Assembly (NCBI GenBank): GCA_033063855.1
Contig: CP093830.1
Coordinates: 15,996,854 to 16,060,853 of the forward strand
Source of the DNA: Smittia aterrima
Taxonomy: Eukaryota > Arthropoda > Insecta > Diptera > Chironomidae
Direction: 5' to 3'
DNA: 64,000 bases
Made by a program: the position numbers and the translations under genes. The stretch's first letter is position 1, and each line of letters begins with the position of its first letter. The notes below the pieces were generated by a model. That model saw only the letters and a program-made list of their open reading frames with translations. It was not told the origin of the DNA and did no database searches. Positions 38,653-53,000 of this stretch are shown one piece after another.

Positions 38653-40984
38653 GTGTGGTGGAATGTTTTTTTCGTACGGTGGCAACTCGAGAGAAAATTC
38701 AGTTTAATAGATTCGTTGCGATGATGATTTTTGCGATAATGTCTATTGTTGTTTATTCGTCGAAGTTGTAAATCCGGATGATGCGAATAAGAGATAAGAA
38801 AAAATATGAAATTACTTTTGGACGAAAAGTTTTTTTTTTCTTCGAGTTCTTGGCTTTTCCCTTCTTTTGCTTAACAAATTTGGGCGAAGCTTCCTGACAA
38901 CGTGACATATCTCGTCTATCAAGTTATAACTTTTTCTTTCCAACCTTGACTGTTCTTTCAATTTCCCCCGTCAAACTACGACGTTTTTGCTTCCAGCTAA
39001 TCCATGAAGTGAATTTTAATTTCTCTTTTATGAGAAATTGCTGACACAGTCACAAAGAAAGAACAAACAGACCCTAAGAATTGCTTATTGAGCAATTAGG
39101 TAAAAGGTTTCTCATCTCGCACTTCTACATTCTGACAGATTTCTTCATTTTTCCAGGGAAATGCGCTAAAAACTTTCATCACAATGTCCTTCTTTAAAAT
39201 CCTTTTTCACTAATTACTTACGCTATTCAATTGAAAGAATTCGTAGTTTGTTGCGACTAATCCAATTGCTTTTAGTTACAGGTAATTTATTGATGATGTA
39301 AAGAGACAGAGAAATCCTATTCGTTCATTAGAATTCACTGCATGAAAATCGTCCAACTTTCTCACAAAGAACTTAATTCGCATTGGTAACTACTGTTAAA
39401 GTCATCGACTTTTTCCGTAATTCAACACATTACGGTTGCAAATGAAACTAAAATATATTTTTCTTTATATGTTCGCAATGTCACTCCGAATATTTTCGCC
39501 ATTTTTTTACAAGAAAAACATTTTCCTCTCCATCGAGGACAGAGAGAGAGAGAAAGTTTTTCTGTTTCGTTGTAACTTTTCCCCACGCTTGGAGAAAAGA
39601 GAACTTTACAACAAACTCATTTCACTTTTTTTTTCTTTCCCTCGGTCGGGGGTTCCGAGTCATGCGCAGACATTTCAAGAGTAAAGAAAGACCTAAAATG
39701 CGAATATTCGCACAAGAAAACAAAGAAGACACTAGAAAATCTTCAAATTCATCATTTATTTTATTTGTTTTATGTTTTTTTGTTTCAATATTACAATTTA
39801 CAACTTGCAAAGAGAGAAAGAGAGAGAGGAGGGAGACGATCTCCCTCAAATCATTTTCATTACTAGTAAATATTTTTATGCTCACAAATAAATTAATAAA
39901 TCATAAAATTCATTTCTTCTCTGACTAGAAAAATGTTAAATTATCACAGGAAAATAAAATAAATAAAAAGTAAATAAAGTGCATTGTCTGCTGTTTAAGT
40001 TAATTCGGCGACTTGTCAGCTTAGATGAATCTGTAAAGCACCGAATATCTCTAAGAAGTTTGCATAAAATTTGTCTCGAAATATCGCCTAATTAATACTA
40101 TTTTTGCACTAGTTTCTTCTTCTTCTCTTCCTTAACTTTAATTATTAATGGATTTTTCATTATGTTCATCTCATTGCAACTTCTTCCAAGCTGGTTTAAA
40201 TCTTTTTTTTTGTTTATATTTTCTGTTCTTGAAGAAATTGATTTTCTGTGTTGTTTTTATGTGAAAAAAGTGTTAATAAGTAAGGAAAATCAAGTCAAGA
40301 GAGTGTCCATATGTGTCTTAATTGTGTGATTGGTGTAATAAGATCGAGAGGCTAAAGTTTTTCAAACAATCTCGTCTTCAAAAGAACCTACATATGTCTC
40401 TAAGAACTAAGGGAAAATCTAGTTCAATCTACAAAAGTTTCTTTGCTTAAGTGTCGAGAGAAAGAGGCTTCGTGAATCCTCTTTCACTCGCTCTAAAGCC
40501 AATCTCTAAGTTTCATCGCAATCTATAGCGTTACAATATTTGTTTCACCTCTTCAATCTCTATAAGTAACAACTTTAATTTAATTTATTCTCTTGGGTCT
40601 TCTTAATCAATATTTATGCTCTTTTCAATATTTTTTTCATCTTCATCTTCTTTCAGATTTTAATCATTTTCGACTTTAATTTTAATCTTCAATGAGTTTT
40701 CTATTTAAGGGCGGGCTACGACCGCAAGGCATTAATAAAAAAGTGTGTCTTTCTGCGCGTAACTGCTTCATCATAACATCATCTTGATCGATAGAGCATT
40801 TTCAGAGAAGGATTTTTCAAAAGGTGCGGAGGGAGATGACTTTTCTTAAGTAGGAGTTTAAATTACTTTTTGCCCTCTAAGTAAGTCAAAGGGTCCCTCA
40901 TTATGTCACGTCAACCACGTTGATATTGACTTCTCGCTGTCATTATACAATTCTCTTCCTAGAAGTTGAATGCTTCTCATTCAA
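38653..40984. other. Intergenic region between onecut and Shal
   Basis: About 2.3 kb between two minus-strand genes. It should carry the Shal 5'UTR and promoter (from 38653 upward) and the onecut 3'UTR (from 40984 downward). I see no further coding sequence. The stretch 39900-40000 is very A-rich on the plus strand. Confidence 0.5.
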
Positions 40985-41338
40985 CTAAAACTCATCAACG
41001 AGCTTGTTCAGCGCCTCTCCATTATCGTAAAGTCCAATATAGTCGTCGTCTGATTGATTCTCATCATCATCATCGATATCTTCTTCGTCTGTCGCTGCGA
41101 CTGTTGGCATCATGATCCGCGAGCTTTCTTTATCGCCATCTGTGGAGTCATCGCTACTAAAATTATTGTTATTCTCGTTTAGCTTGCTCTGAGTGTTGTT
41201 GTCATGGCCATTATTATTGTTGTAATATTTAAGAACTGCTCGATTTCCATTCTGAACTAAGTTATCTTCACTTTCATTATACGGCGCTTGTGTCTCACTG
41301 AAGTGGTTGTAGGATGAGAACTTGCTGTTGTTGTTTTG
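40985..41338 (-). CDS. onecut: Candidate readthrough extension of Onecut
   Basis: Directly after the onecut TGA (41339-41341), the same frame stays open for 117 codons to TAG at 40985-40987; I checked every triplet. The predicted product is protein-like, not random. It has an Asn-rich run (KYYNNNNGHDNN), then FSSDDSTDGDKESSRIM, an acidic block DEEDIDDDDENQSDDDY and a final NKLVDEF, resembling the acidic, low-complexity tail that precedes the stop. The stop context is UGA followed by C, the leakiest type known. No strong donor of the GTRAGT type lies just upstream to splice the stop out. Either translational readthrough, an unseen splice or a sequence error could explain it. Confidence 0.5.
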   Translation of the reverse strand, partial: QNNNSKFSSYNHFSETQAPYNESEDNLVQNGNRAVLKYYNNNNGHDNNTQSKLNENNNNFSSDDSTDGDKESSRIMMPTVAATDEEDIDDDDENQSDDDYIGLYDNGEALNKLVDEF

Positions 41339-44055
41339 TCACATCTCGTCATGAATCGACTGTTGACCAGCTGACTGAGCGGCTTGCTGAGCGTGATGCT
41401 GTTGGAGATGATATTGAATTTGTTGTTTTTGCACAGCATCAAGAGGAGCTTCGTCATCGGCTTCATCGTCATCGTCTTCATCCATTTGATCGTCGTCATC
41501 ATGTGACTCTTCTTGCCATTTGTCTGATGAGCGACGACGTGAGTTCATAAAGAAGTTTCCTACTGTGGTCGCTTGGAGACAAAGCTGACGGGCGATGGTA
41601 ACAACCATTTCCTTGGACGGTCGCTTTGTTTCCTTAAAATTAAAAAACAATAAAGTTAGAAACATTTGCTCGCAATAATTTTAAAGTCAAACCTTAAATA
41701 TTGCTTGTAAGGTACGTCTTTGCAGATCAGTGAAGACCAATCTCGGCTTCTTTGGCTGCGGCACGTGATCAGGACTTCGAGGATCATCCTTGCGCTTGCA
41801 CGCTACAGTTCCACCGGTACTACCTCCATTACCGCCAATTAATTGAGGAGAAATAGTTTAAAGATTAGTTGCAATTAAAATAAAAATAAATTTGTATTAA
41901 CTTACTTCCTCTTTGGGGAATTTGGGCGGCTTCAAATTATTTGAAAGAAAAAGAAAATATTTTTTTAAATTAAATTTAGATCAAAGATAAATTGAATGAC
42001 GTCACGTAGCCTTATGTTTAAAAGCCCTCGACCGTTTTGTTCTCTCCCTTTTATAAAGGGAATGTGCTGAGCACTGAGTATCATGTGTTAAGACAAACAC
42101 AGCCAAATGTGTAAAATATTCTTGCCCCTATTCTCATACCGCGGTTTGTATTGAGTTTCCACCGTTCAATTGAAGTTGAAACACCTGGTTCTGTCCATTC
42201 GCCCCGAAAGAAAGAAAAATAAATTCTCACCTGCTAATCGCAAAGCTGACATTCTCTGATATTCTGGTTCTTGAAGCCACTTTGCCATTCTTCTGAAGGT
42301 CTCGCGACCCGATTTTAATTTTGACCATGGCTTCGGATTTCTCAAGAGATCAGATAAAGTTCCTTGCGATCGACATAAGACTCTTTGCGCAAAAATTGCT
42401 TGTGGAATGCTATAACGTTTTAATTCGGCACTGATTCGTTGCGCAAGTTCTTTCGTGTTGATCTCTTCGACGTCACTTGTCAGCGAGAGCGATGCAGCAG
42501 TAGAAAGTTTTCCGCTGTTCTTTGCATTACTGTTATTGCTATTGTTTCCATTATTATCGGCTTGATTGGGAGTCTGAAAGGAAATTGGTTAACTCCAAAT
42601 CTCTTTCTTCGAATAATTCGTCTTACCCTTTGAAGCATATTTGAAGGTGAAGGCGACGAGCCTCCAATCATTTCACGGGTATTTTGATTGTGATGATGTT
42701 GCTGCTGCTGGTGATGAGGTTGTTGCTGAAGGTGATGTTGAGAAATTTGTACAAATCCGGCTGATTGAGATCCATTGTGGTTGTGAATTGCATTGGACGT
42801 CGGACACGGTGAAGGTTCCATAAGTTTTCCATTCCAAAGTTTATCAATTTGTTGCTGTTCGTTTGGAGAATGAAGGGAACCAGATTGGGCACTCAGTGTT
42901 GGACTCGGCGCTGATGTTGCGATCGCAACATTTTGGTTTGTTAAGTTGCCGCCGTTTTGTCGAGCTTGACCGTTCTGGCCATAAACATGAGGCAAAGGCG
43001 AATAACTGTGTGGAGGTGATGCTGGGCTTGCAGCATTTGCTGTTTGTCCTTGACTGCCCGTCGAGCCAACACTTTGACGTGTCGTTGCTGTCGTTGCTGA
43101 TAACAAATCACGATGGTTGCCATAAGATTCATATCCAGGCGACATGCTTTTCTGAGGCGATGGAAGGCCATTTTGACTGTAAATTGATTGGGGAAGTGGA
43201 GAGTAGCTGTGAGGCGGTGATATGTCCATCGATGGAGATTTGTCGTAGCTGTAAGGTGAGTTAACGCCGAGACCTAAAATAAAGATTGAATTTAAAATAA
43301 AGAAAACTAAAATCATTTTATAAATCTCACCATGGCCATGTCCATAAGCAAACTTATCAGACATAGTTGAGATAGGAGGCAAAGGTTGCAGCGGCGTTAA
43401 AGTTGCATAGCTCGAGTTAGGACTGAATCCTGGTGGAGACATTCGTCCGCCGTTAACAGAAGTCAGTGTTTGGTAAGTTGGCTCGTTTATTGTACGAAAG
43501 TCTGATGGATCATTTATCATCTCCGAACATGGTGTGAGTTTGCCTGGACTGAGAATCTGGTTGGAGTCGCGTGAATCATCGTGTGGTTGAACAATTACTG
43601 AAAGAGCTTCTTGTTTTTGGTGGCGTGAGTGCTGATCTAACTGTGATCCTGTGTTATCTGATAAAAACAGAAATGTTAAAGAAACTTTCAATCAACGATT
43701 CGAAATTTCGGCCATACCAATGTCTCCACAATGTTCTTGCTTAACCATTTCCAAGCCGGGTGCTGTTTGATTCGAATGCGTGATAATTCTGCCACGTTGG
43801 TGAACTAATTGCTCTGAGAATGGAAACATCGTTAATGAAGAAGAAAAGGAGTCAACGGACTTGAGTAACTCGATCTTACCATTGTTATTCATTTCATGAT
43901 GTTGATGCAGCAACTGACCAGATTGTGTCGTTACCATCACTACTGAGTGATGATGAGAGTGATGCCTTAGACTGCGATGATGAATGTGATGCGATTCTTC
44001 TACGAGTGGTTCAGCTATCTCTTGCTCAATTATTTCTTCAATCGTTTCCATTGCT
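41339..44055 (-). CDS. onecut: Onecut (CUT-homeodomain transcription factor)
   Basis: Nuclear DNA-binding regulator, HNF6 family, neuronal in flies. Minus-strand exons: 43880-44055 (ATG at 44051), 43718-43813, 43331-43657, 42627-43273, 42231-42573, 41693-41802, 41339-41632. The coding sum is 1989 nt, 662 residues to the first stop. The N-terminal half is low-complexity: His-rich runs, repeated PPHSYSPLP motifs and Gln/His-rich QQPHHQQQQHHH. Exon 42231-42573 holds the single CUT domain (INTKELAQRISAELKRYSIP, FAQRVLCRSQGTLSDLLRNP, WLQEPEYQRMSALRLA). It is followed by the linker ACKRKDDPRS and the homeodomain KKPRLVFTDLQRRTLQAIF / KETKRPSKEM...TVGNFFMNSRRRSSDKW. The Phe-Met pair in NFFMN is the Onecut signature. 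After the homeodomain come an acidic run and Gln/His repeats. The homeodomain exon could also start at 41823, adding seven Gly/Ser-rich residues in frame. Confidence 0.95.
41906..41929 (-). CDS. onecut: Candidate 24-nt microexon of onecut
   Basis: Inside the intron between the CUT and homeodomain exons, a GC-rich 24-nt block is framed by an AAG acceptor with a nearby pyrimidine run and a strong GTAAGT donor. Its length is a multiple of three. In the phase of its neighbours it has no stop, and it would insert eight residues (about AAQIPQRG) between the two DNA-binding domains. Joining the flanking exons directly gives the canonical LAACKRK junction, so this would be an optional exon. Confidence 0.3.
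43814..43879 (-). other. onecut: Short in-frame intron of onecut
   Basis: 66 nt between donor G|GTAAGA and acceptor TCTCAG|AG, phase 1 on both sides. Its length is divisible by three and it has no stop codon in the coding frame, so retention would add 22 residues and still give a full protein. Confidence 0.6.
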
Positions 44056-47000
44056 CTGAGAGGTGACGAGTTAAGTTTCTTGCTTTCCTTTTTGACTAGA
44101 AGTTAATTTCCCTCGTGTGACTAGATGAGTTGCAAACGCTTAAAGTTTAAAGATATCTCTCGTTCTCTTTCTTTAATATCCTCGCTGTCAGAAGAACCAG
44201 CTCAACTGCCGTGCGTCCATTTATTTATCTTTGTTTGCAAGTTGCTTTCGCGGTTTTCTTCTGCAATCGAGAAATGTGTGTGCTTCAAAATAAATTTCAT
44301 GTCGGGCAGAAAAAAAAATTATTTCGGTGCGAGGGATGAAAAGAATATTCTGTGAACACAACAAAACACAAACACTCGACTAAACTTATTCACTTGTACT
44401 CACTCATACCCACACAGATAATTACATTCATAACATTTAGTTTGATATAAGCACGGGACGTTTTGAGAAAAGAGGGTGGACGGGGCTGCTCGAGAAGGGA
44501 ATGAAAGAAAACTCTGTAGGCCTACAAAGCTGCACATGTTTTATGAGAGTGTGTATGAAACGAAATGAAACCCTCACTGCTTGCGAGAGTGTTGGTGAAC
44601 TTTTATCGTCTTTAAAATAATTTCTTCAAACTCTTTCGAGAAGCTTTTCTTAGACTGTTCACGGGTCTTCACTTTAAATTATATGAATTAAGGAGTTGAC
44701 ATTAAACTTTCTTCGCAAATCTCCTCTCTCAAGCTTACTGATGAATGAATGGAGGAAAAAAACAAAAATGGTTGAAACAACTTTTTTTCTTTTGGATAAA
44801 TGCGCAGATTTTACTTTTCACAAATTATTCACGCGACTCGAAACGTTGCTAACTCTTCTTTATATCCACTCGGCCTTTCTCAAATACTCTACACGACTTT
44901 AAGAACGAAATTCTTAATCCACTGACGATGTTTCCACACTTAAACTGAACAAAAGGGATTTTTCACTGGCCGAGAAAAGTATTTTTTCGTATGAAACATA
45001 AACTACATGGAAAAGCTTGGCGAAACGAAAACGTTGTTTCTTTTCCCTATTCGCTCTCTCCCCCTTCGTCACCTCACCCTCCATCGCCTCGTATTATCTC
45101 ATTAGAAAAACTCTATATTTTATTTTAGTTTTCACGAGGCAACTTTCCACTTCTTCCAAACATCGCTGACACATCAAGCACGATTTAGATTTTTTTTAAA
45201 ACGCTTTGCTAGGATATTCATGTCGAGGGCAATCCAACTTACAATTAACAGGAAAAAAATCTTTAAACCGGAACTTCTCCAGCTATTTCCGTGTTGATCG
45301 CACAATTTTGAAAATATACAAAGTCTCACTTTAAATAAATCTCCTTTCAACTTTGTATAATGTTCTGATCAAAAAACGAAAACCGACGAAAACGATACAC
45401 AACATGAACAAGCAATGCAGAACTTCAACTAAAAGGGAAAATATAAAAATTCTCCTGTTTCTCTCTCTTGTTTGCACCGGTTTCGACCCTATCGTCTATG
45501 TAAGTTTTAATCATGCGCAGTTTAGTGATAGGGTGACAAAATGAGAACAGGAGAAAAAATAAATAGGAAGAACAGTGAAGTCTCTCGAAACAGTTGGACA
45601 AACAAATGAAAAAAAAATATTTTTATTAATATTTTTTTTGATAAAATTAAGATAAAAAAATTTTCATCAAATTTTTGAGTTTTCATCATAAGAAATGACC
45701 GTTATCGAGCATTCATTTTAACAAGTAGCGCCATCCGACGTCGCAACATATAAACTAATGCTTTCACAACAGTCCACGAGATGTTTTTTTTTTACTTTGT
45801 GTGATGAAAATTCTACTCGACTTCAGATCGCAGTGTTGACGCTTATTTGCATTTACTTTTATGCATGCTAAGTCTTTCACGGCTATTATTATGCTGCGAT
45901 TAGATTATATGCGTGAGCCGCAATAATTGCGGAGGGAAAAGTGCTCTTAACACCCTTCAAAATGAAATTTGAATATCGCATATCTAATTGCGATCTCATA
46001 TTAAACATAGTTATAATAAGCTGGATCGACACTAATTTGCTTATCGCTGGATATAATATTCAAATCGTCCCGAGAGTAAACATTTAACGTCTATCAACAT
46101 ACGATAAGAGTAAATAATAAGTCTGCTTAACCAGACACTTTCGATTAGTTTAGAGCTCTCAGTTTCACATTTAAATAATAATTTTCTAGAATAAAACCTG
46201 TAAGCTACGATAATTTGTTTTTACCGCCGCTTTATATTCTATTTGTTCACTTGATATTCATCATCATCTTCACATCATATCCATCAAAAACATCTCCTAA
46301 TTCTCTATCCCATTTTTAACTTCTTAAAGAATTTTTTCGTAAATAATGATTAGGTTTATTCGAAATGAAAAGATTCACGGTCTCCTCTTGAGCGCTGCTG
46401 ATGACACGGGCTATTCCTGACTCTTTAAATGTAAAGTTCAAAGCCTAATTTGCGGTCTCAACCATCAGTTAGTTTCCTTTTGTTGCTTTCTTTTGTAGAC
46501 TTATGTTGAATGAGTTATAATTGTTCTTTAATCGTTTGAAGGCTTTCTTGAAATTTTAATTTCATTTTTGATTCTTTTAAGATTTGAATGTCTCCAAATA
46601 TTTTTCCATCTCATGACATTTCTCTGTGGCATTTGCGCTCATTCAAACGAGAAGGAAAAAATTGATTTCTTTTTTTCTCCGCCGGCAAAGAATTAAATGT
46701 TCTTCTCTTGTAAAGTTCGAGGCCCGGGCTTTTGAGTTATTATTTGATTTATTAGGGAAATTTACTAAGTAGACTCTTGACCTTCAGGGTACGCATTTAC
46801 CTGAAAGAAAAAACATCTTACTTTCCTCTCGTCGTGGCTCGAATGCGAGGCGAAAAAATTGAAAGATCTACGAGATTTTAGGCAAGACTCTCATTCTAAA
46901 ATTGAGTTGATTCATGCTTTTGGAAGTTGGAAACAGCTTCGAGCGATCAGTAGCAATACCGAAAAAGGCATCATCTGTGTCACTCGAAAATGAGCGAGTG

Positions 47001-50000
47001 AGACAGAACACGTTCCCCTTTGAGACTCCAGGAGTAGTAGAAAGTAAATGAGTTCAGAGCAAAGCGCTTTGGGGAGATTTTAAAATGAATAAGTTGAAGG
47101 CAAGCCATTCACGGATGAGTTTGTTAAGTAATCGATCGGAACGAGGAGAATAATTTCTCAAACTCATCGAAGCGAGCCGAACGATCTTATGGCGCGTGCT
47201 TAAGACAGTCGCTCGCGCTTAAGCTTAAAGTGGATTTGATCATTTCATCAATTGGCGTCAATAATTCCCGATTTTCCACCTTCCGCTTCGTCTCGGGACT
47301 TTGTGATTAATTGAACCCATGAGTAAACATGTCATTTAGTGGTTTCATGCTTTGCTTTCATCTCTGCACCCTCGCCCAACACATGAAATTCACAATTAAA
47401 CATGGTACAAAAGCAAGCAAAGGATAAAGAGAATGCGAGAATGTTAAATATGCCATGAAATAAACTCATCGCCTCAGCGACAAAAGCATTCGCAGTGTGG
47501 ACGACTGACAAGTAAACAAAGGGAACTTCTGGCCGTCAAGTGGTTTTGACAAATTGCGGAGAAACTTTGAGAAACTTCAATCGAACGAAAACATTGTCTG
47601 CTGATGAGAAATCAAAGGTAATCAAGAAAACTACGAGAGGGTTGAACACGAAACTTTATTTTTAATATTAAAAAATATTTTAATATCAGACACGAAAGGG
47701 CAAAGTTTCATTTAATCCCATTAAACTCTTATTTCTGGATCCATCGAAGATTAATGCTCGTAGTGTTTTCATTATCTTTCTCTTGCTCTCGACAAAGTAT
47801 CAACGAATTATCCCTTTTGCCTTTGTGAGAAACATAATTTTCTCAAAGATGATGAGGATTTGGGAAAAAGGTTTTTAATTGAGTCAACGAACGAACGTAA
47901 AGAAAAGTGAACAGCGAGCATAAGATTATTTTCCGCCTCTTCAATTTTCCATAAATTAAGGGTCACGATCTGATGAAAATCCTTCTTCCGAGTGTTTACT
48001 TTATGCACATGTCAAAGCATTATTGGAAAAGTCTTCGTTTATTAAATGAATATTGTGCAAAAACTCAACTATGAAGCATTGTAGTATCGAATATGCCACA
48101 TAATTAGCCGCACAGTGATCTCGCACGTGGCGAAATATTTTCTTCATTAAAAAAGTGAGCGAGAGCAGAAACTTGAAACATGAAAAAACATAAACAACAC
48201 TCACATGAAGGCGGCGTAATTTCCATTGAAACGCCGTAGAACTTGATGAATTTTAATTAAATGATTTTCGGCTCGGATGGTGGCACGCGAGCTCTGTTAG
48301 CTTTGCCAGTGAAGGAAAAAAGGAAGAAAAGAAATAATTGGAAAATTGCCTTTTCCGCCCTTGATTTATGTTTAATATCAGGTAACAGTTTATTTGCCTG
48401 TTGCACTACACAGAGTTCTGCTCTTGAGAATTAGTTTCAAGTAGTGAAACACTCTCAAGAGTCTTCCGAATTCTGAAATGGGCTGCACGTGGGCTCTGCC
48501 CATTCATCGCCAACCAAAAAAACATTTTTATTAGGAGACTCGCAATCTCTTTGTTTTCATGGTAAACCAAACAGTTTACGTCTTCATTACACCATTAAAT
48601 ATGCATCGATAACGAATTTCTCATCAGCACAAATGTTCACATTTTCCTTTTAAAATTTTTTAAAAGTAAAAAACAAGCAAGATATCATTACCGAACGAAA
48701 TTGTTTTTATTGTGACAAGTGTAGAAGGGAAAAGTGCGATACAGGAAGAGGGAGGAAAATAAAATAATTCGAGTGGGCAGAATCTTTGGTTTGAATCTCA
48801 TTAAAATGAGCTAGAAAATATTTCGCCTGAAGTGTTGATGCGAGTAAACGGAAATGTTTTTTATTCTCGAAATAAAATGCAAGAAAACCATGAAATTACT
48901 TCGTTGATTCTGATTTTCGTTTGCCTTATGTTTACTTTCACCCTTTGTTTTTGTATCAGAACTTCAAAGATTTGAGATGAATCTTTATTGATCCACGGTG
49001 ATTGATTTAACTGGAGCGACGTTTGCTAGTAGAGCAATTCAAATGGAAGATCCATAACTTATGATCCATCCCTTTTCAGTTTCATATTCTCATGAACAAG
49101 CTTTTCCATTTTCCCTTCGAAATGCGCAAACATTGAGTTCTGTTCAAACGAGAATTCAAATGAAATCTCAAATATTTCTGGCAATGAAAGTACAGCTCGC
49201 TCGGGGGAAGATTTTCATCGGCACGAAAACATGTTCCGATGGAAATCCCCTTTTTCAGCAATATGGGAGAAAAATCCCTTTGGGCGATGAATAGGACGAG
49301 AGAGAGGACTCATGTGATTTCATGATGTAAAATTTACTTTCAGAATGGATTCCGAGAGGGGAGCTATGGTATGTGCTTCACCATTGTTCCTCGAGGCGAA
49401 AGCCACTGCAGCATTTCGCATTTCATACTCTTCGTAGATATAAAATCACAAATGAAACAGAACAAAAAATTAATTACATCTAAAAAAGATGTTTTGCCCG
49501 TTAAACAAGGTTTGTTGTCTCTTTCTCTCGGAGAGAATGAAAAGGGCGGAGCTTTGAGTTTTCCTCTCGCAATGCTTTATGCTTATGTCTGCGAGCAGTA
49601 AGAAACTTTCAAGCTTTGGGTGAAGTAGTTTCTCTTATCGTTCGAGAATCGTGTGAGATATTTTTCGGGATTAAAAGATCATCAAACGAGTGTTATCGGA
49701 AGGAAGATACCAGACGACGACAAAGGAAAATAAAATCGGGAATCAATTGAAGTTCGAATGAAGTGCCTTAAGTGATTAAAGAAGCGAAACAATTGTCGAG
49801 TGAATAACCAGGAAAACAAAGTCAAACAAGTTTTGGTTACAATCGAGTTGACGCATCTATTTTAAAGTGTGATATAATTAACAAGTTTGTCGAGTCGAAA
49901 TGAGCCTTGGGAAGAACTAAATAACAAGTAAGTTGAACTTCAATTAATTTAGGAATCACATCTACGAATGACTTGACAGATAAACTGGACGAGAAGAAGT

Positions 50001-53000
50001 TTCGGACGAGACACGAAACGCAAGAAATTCGCAAAAACTCTTTGTTCAAACACCCGCAAATTATCCCAAAAACTAAGAATCCTCTAAATTACTACCTTCT
50101 TTGATGGTCCAGTTTTATCGCGTTCAGTTCTTCTTGAACTCCCACGAGAAATCGTCCGAGGGATCGCTCGTCTCGCAGGGTCAAAGCTATCAATTAATTT
50201 GTTTTTACGAGCAAGAATATTTGTGATTTAAGAGCACACGACGACCTGTTATCGAAGGATTGCATAAAAACAAACGTCAGAGAGCGAGAGTCGACCTCAA
50301 TGAGAATTTAATTACTGCTCATCGTCCGAATCTTCACGAGAAAGAGAACCCTCTCCACCCCCAAATCAAGCCATAAAGTTCAAAAGAAGCAAATGATATT
50401 TTGATGGGGCAACATCGACTCGCGCATGGACTTGCCTACTAGTTCAGACAAATCTGACTCTTTATCTCGAATCTTTTGTCTCTTCAACGCATAATTACAG
50501 ACGATAAAAGAATCCCAGAAAAAGATTTTTGTTTTATTTTGATCTGTTGTGGTGTCTCGCTTAGTCTTGACTCATTTTCTCTGCCCATTGGAATCTCAAA
50601 GCAACAACAAACTAATATCTCTTTTGATTTCTTCTCCACCGTGTTCTCTTAAGGCTCAAGCAACGAAGAAAGAATATAAAGCAACTCTTTCGGCACGCAA
50701 ACTCGTGCTGGCTTTGGGGCCATTTAAATAATAATAGAAATTGAGCCGCGTTTCGAGAAAATCTCTTTCTCGCATGATTAGCGTCGTAAAAGCGGGTCGC
50801 ATTAAACCATTGGGACTCTCTTTGTGTCTCTTATTCTCGTCTGTGATTTTGTGGCAACATAATGACGAAGGCCAAAGAAGCGACTGGACAATTTAATTAG
50901 ACAAGTGAAACATTGTTTTTTAATTTCGAGACTTTTTTTTTGGTTCGAGTTTCGTTATTGCTCGCGTCATTATTGAAGTAATTTAATAAATTAAGTTTAT
51001 TTCTTTGAGAGAAAAAGATTTGAATTAAAAACTAATAAAAACTCCAAACTCTTCAGGCCACACGAGGTTCGTTGATTCGTCAACGATTTGCCATATAACA
51101 CAAAAACTTTTTCGTTAACGACTTTGTTGAAATGAAATTCGATTTACAAGGCATCAATGCTGTTCAAAGTATTGTGACTTCTTCAATCGAAGAGCCAACC
51201 AATGCGTGCCAAAGTTAATTTCGATGAGATTCTCTCAAACTCAAAACGCAATCGACTCTTTGGTGTTTAGTCACGCGTCTTCGTGATAGCGGGTGATTAA
51301 TTGTCGAAAGATTTAAGCCGTCAACTCTCCTATGTGCACTAAAAAATATTTTTTCGCGGATATTCTGCAATCTGAAATGAAAAAATTAATTTCACTGTGA
51401 GAAGCCTCCAGCAACTGACTCCATTACGAAATTAATTCAGATCTATTTGTTATTCTCATAAAGAATCGAAACGACGCTAATTTGTTTTGAGGCTTCTGAG
51501 AGATTATTTTGCATTTCCCTTCGGTCGACAACAACTTTACCGAATGAGCACGACTCGTATCTAATCAAACTGTGCCGAAAACAGAGGAACAAACCGATTA
51601 TGAATAAACCCCATTATGAATGGTTTTGAGACGTCGGTGGAAATTATCACCAGGGCGTCGGGCACGCGTTCAAAGAAGAGCATGTACCTCGATCCATGAA
51701 TGAGACTTTGCGCTGTTTGTAGTTATCAGCGGGGCGTCGAATGAAAAATATTTAAAAGCACGATCGAGTGTTAACAACTTACTTAACAACAGCCACGAAT
51801 CCAGTTTGCTTCCAAAAAACTCAAAACGTGTATTGACAGCTCTCGATTTTTTCTGTAGTTTATCACATTACTCCGCTGAAAAGGCCATCGAGTCCATAAA
51901 CCCTCAATGTTTGAACATAACAAGTTCATCAATAAACATTTCACGGATGGGATTTCCTTGGCTTTAAGGGGATCAGACCCGTCTTTAAGGTTCACAACAA
52001 GATTGGAAATCACTTAATTCAATCATCTCTCCATCCTGTAAATTGGATTAAGCGACGGTTCATTAAATAAATTCTCGTCTTCTTGTTGGCGATGATGATG
52101 AGACCAAAAGGAAGGATCCTTCTCAATTGAGTTGAAATATTATTTCATACAACAAACTATCGATTGTTGATTCCTCATGCATGGTGATCGTTGTTTTTTC
52201 ACCCTCTACGCTAAGAATAATCCGAATAATTGGATGAACGTCGGTGAATGATTTGTCAGCTAAACAAATTTTGCTAAAGGATCTTGAGAAAAATAAGAAG
52301 TTTTTGATGAGAGGAGAAACTTTTTTGATTAAAGACAAAGCAAATAAATTTTTTAATATTCATAAGAAAATTTTTCCGTCGCTCGCTTGCAAAATTGAAA
52401 ACTCCATTTTTAATATTGTTTCCAAGAAAATCATTACCGACTTTACTTCAAGCACGATTCTTCAATTCATGAAGAATGAAAAGTATTGGTTGAGGTAAAG
52501 GCAAGAGCCAATGAAAATGATCAGTTGGCAGAGAGATTCGCAGTGTCGAGAAGTAATTGCAGAGCACTCGAGACTCAAACTCAACAGTTTTTTTTTCTGC
52601 AAACCTCTCCTTCTATGTTAGTTAAACCAACTTGTCAATATGAATTGTTTGCTTCATCGATTTTCAAATCCAAGAACGATGTTGCACAATGAGAAATGCG
52701 AAGCAAGAGAAGCCCAGGAGATTTGTCGTTAAGACTTCGAATCAACGAGATTTGGAGCGAGCACAATTTCTTATGCGGTCGCTTCGAGCGATATGATCCA
52801 TAAAAACTAATCACAAGAACATGCTCAGGAAAATGTGCAGTGCATAATAATAAATAAATAAAAATTCAATGGAAAAGAAACTGCAAGCTGCCCTCGTATG
52901 CTCGCAAAGTCCACCTCCGCGGGCACTTCGTGAATTTACGTTTCTCCTCTTGTCCTATCATTCTGTCGGCCACGAAACTTCATAGCGAGCTTAGCGCATT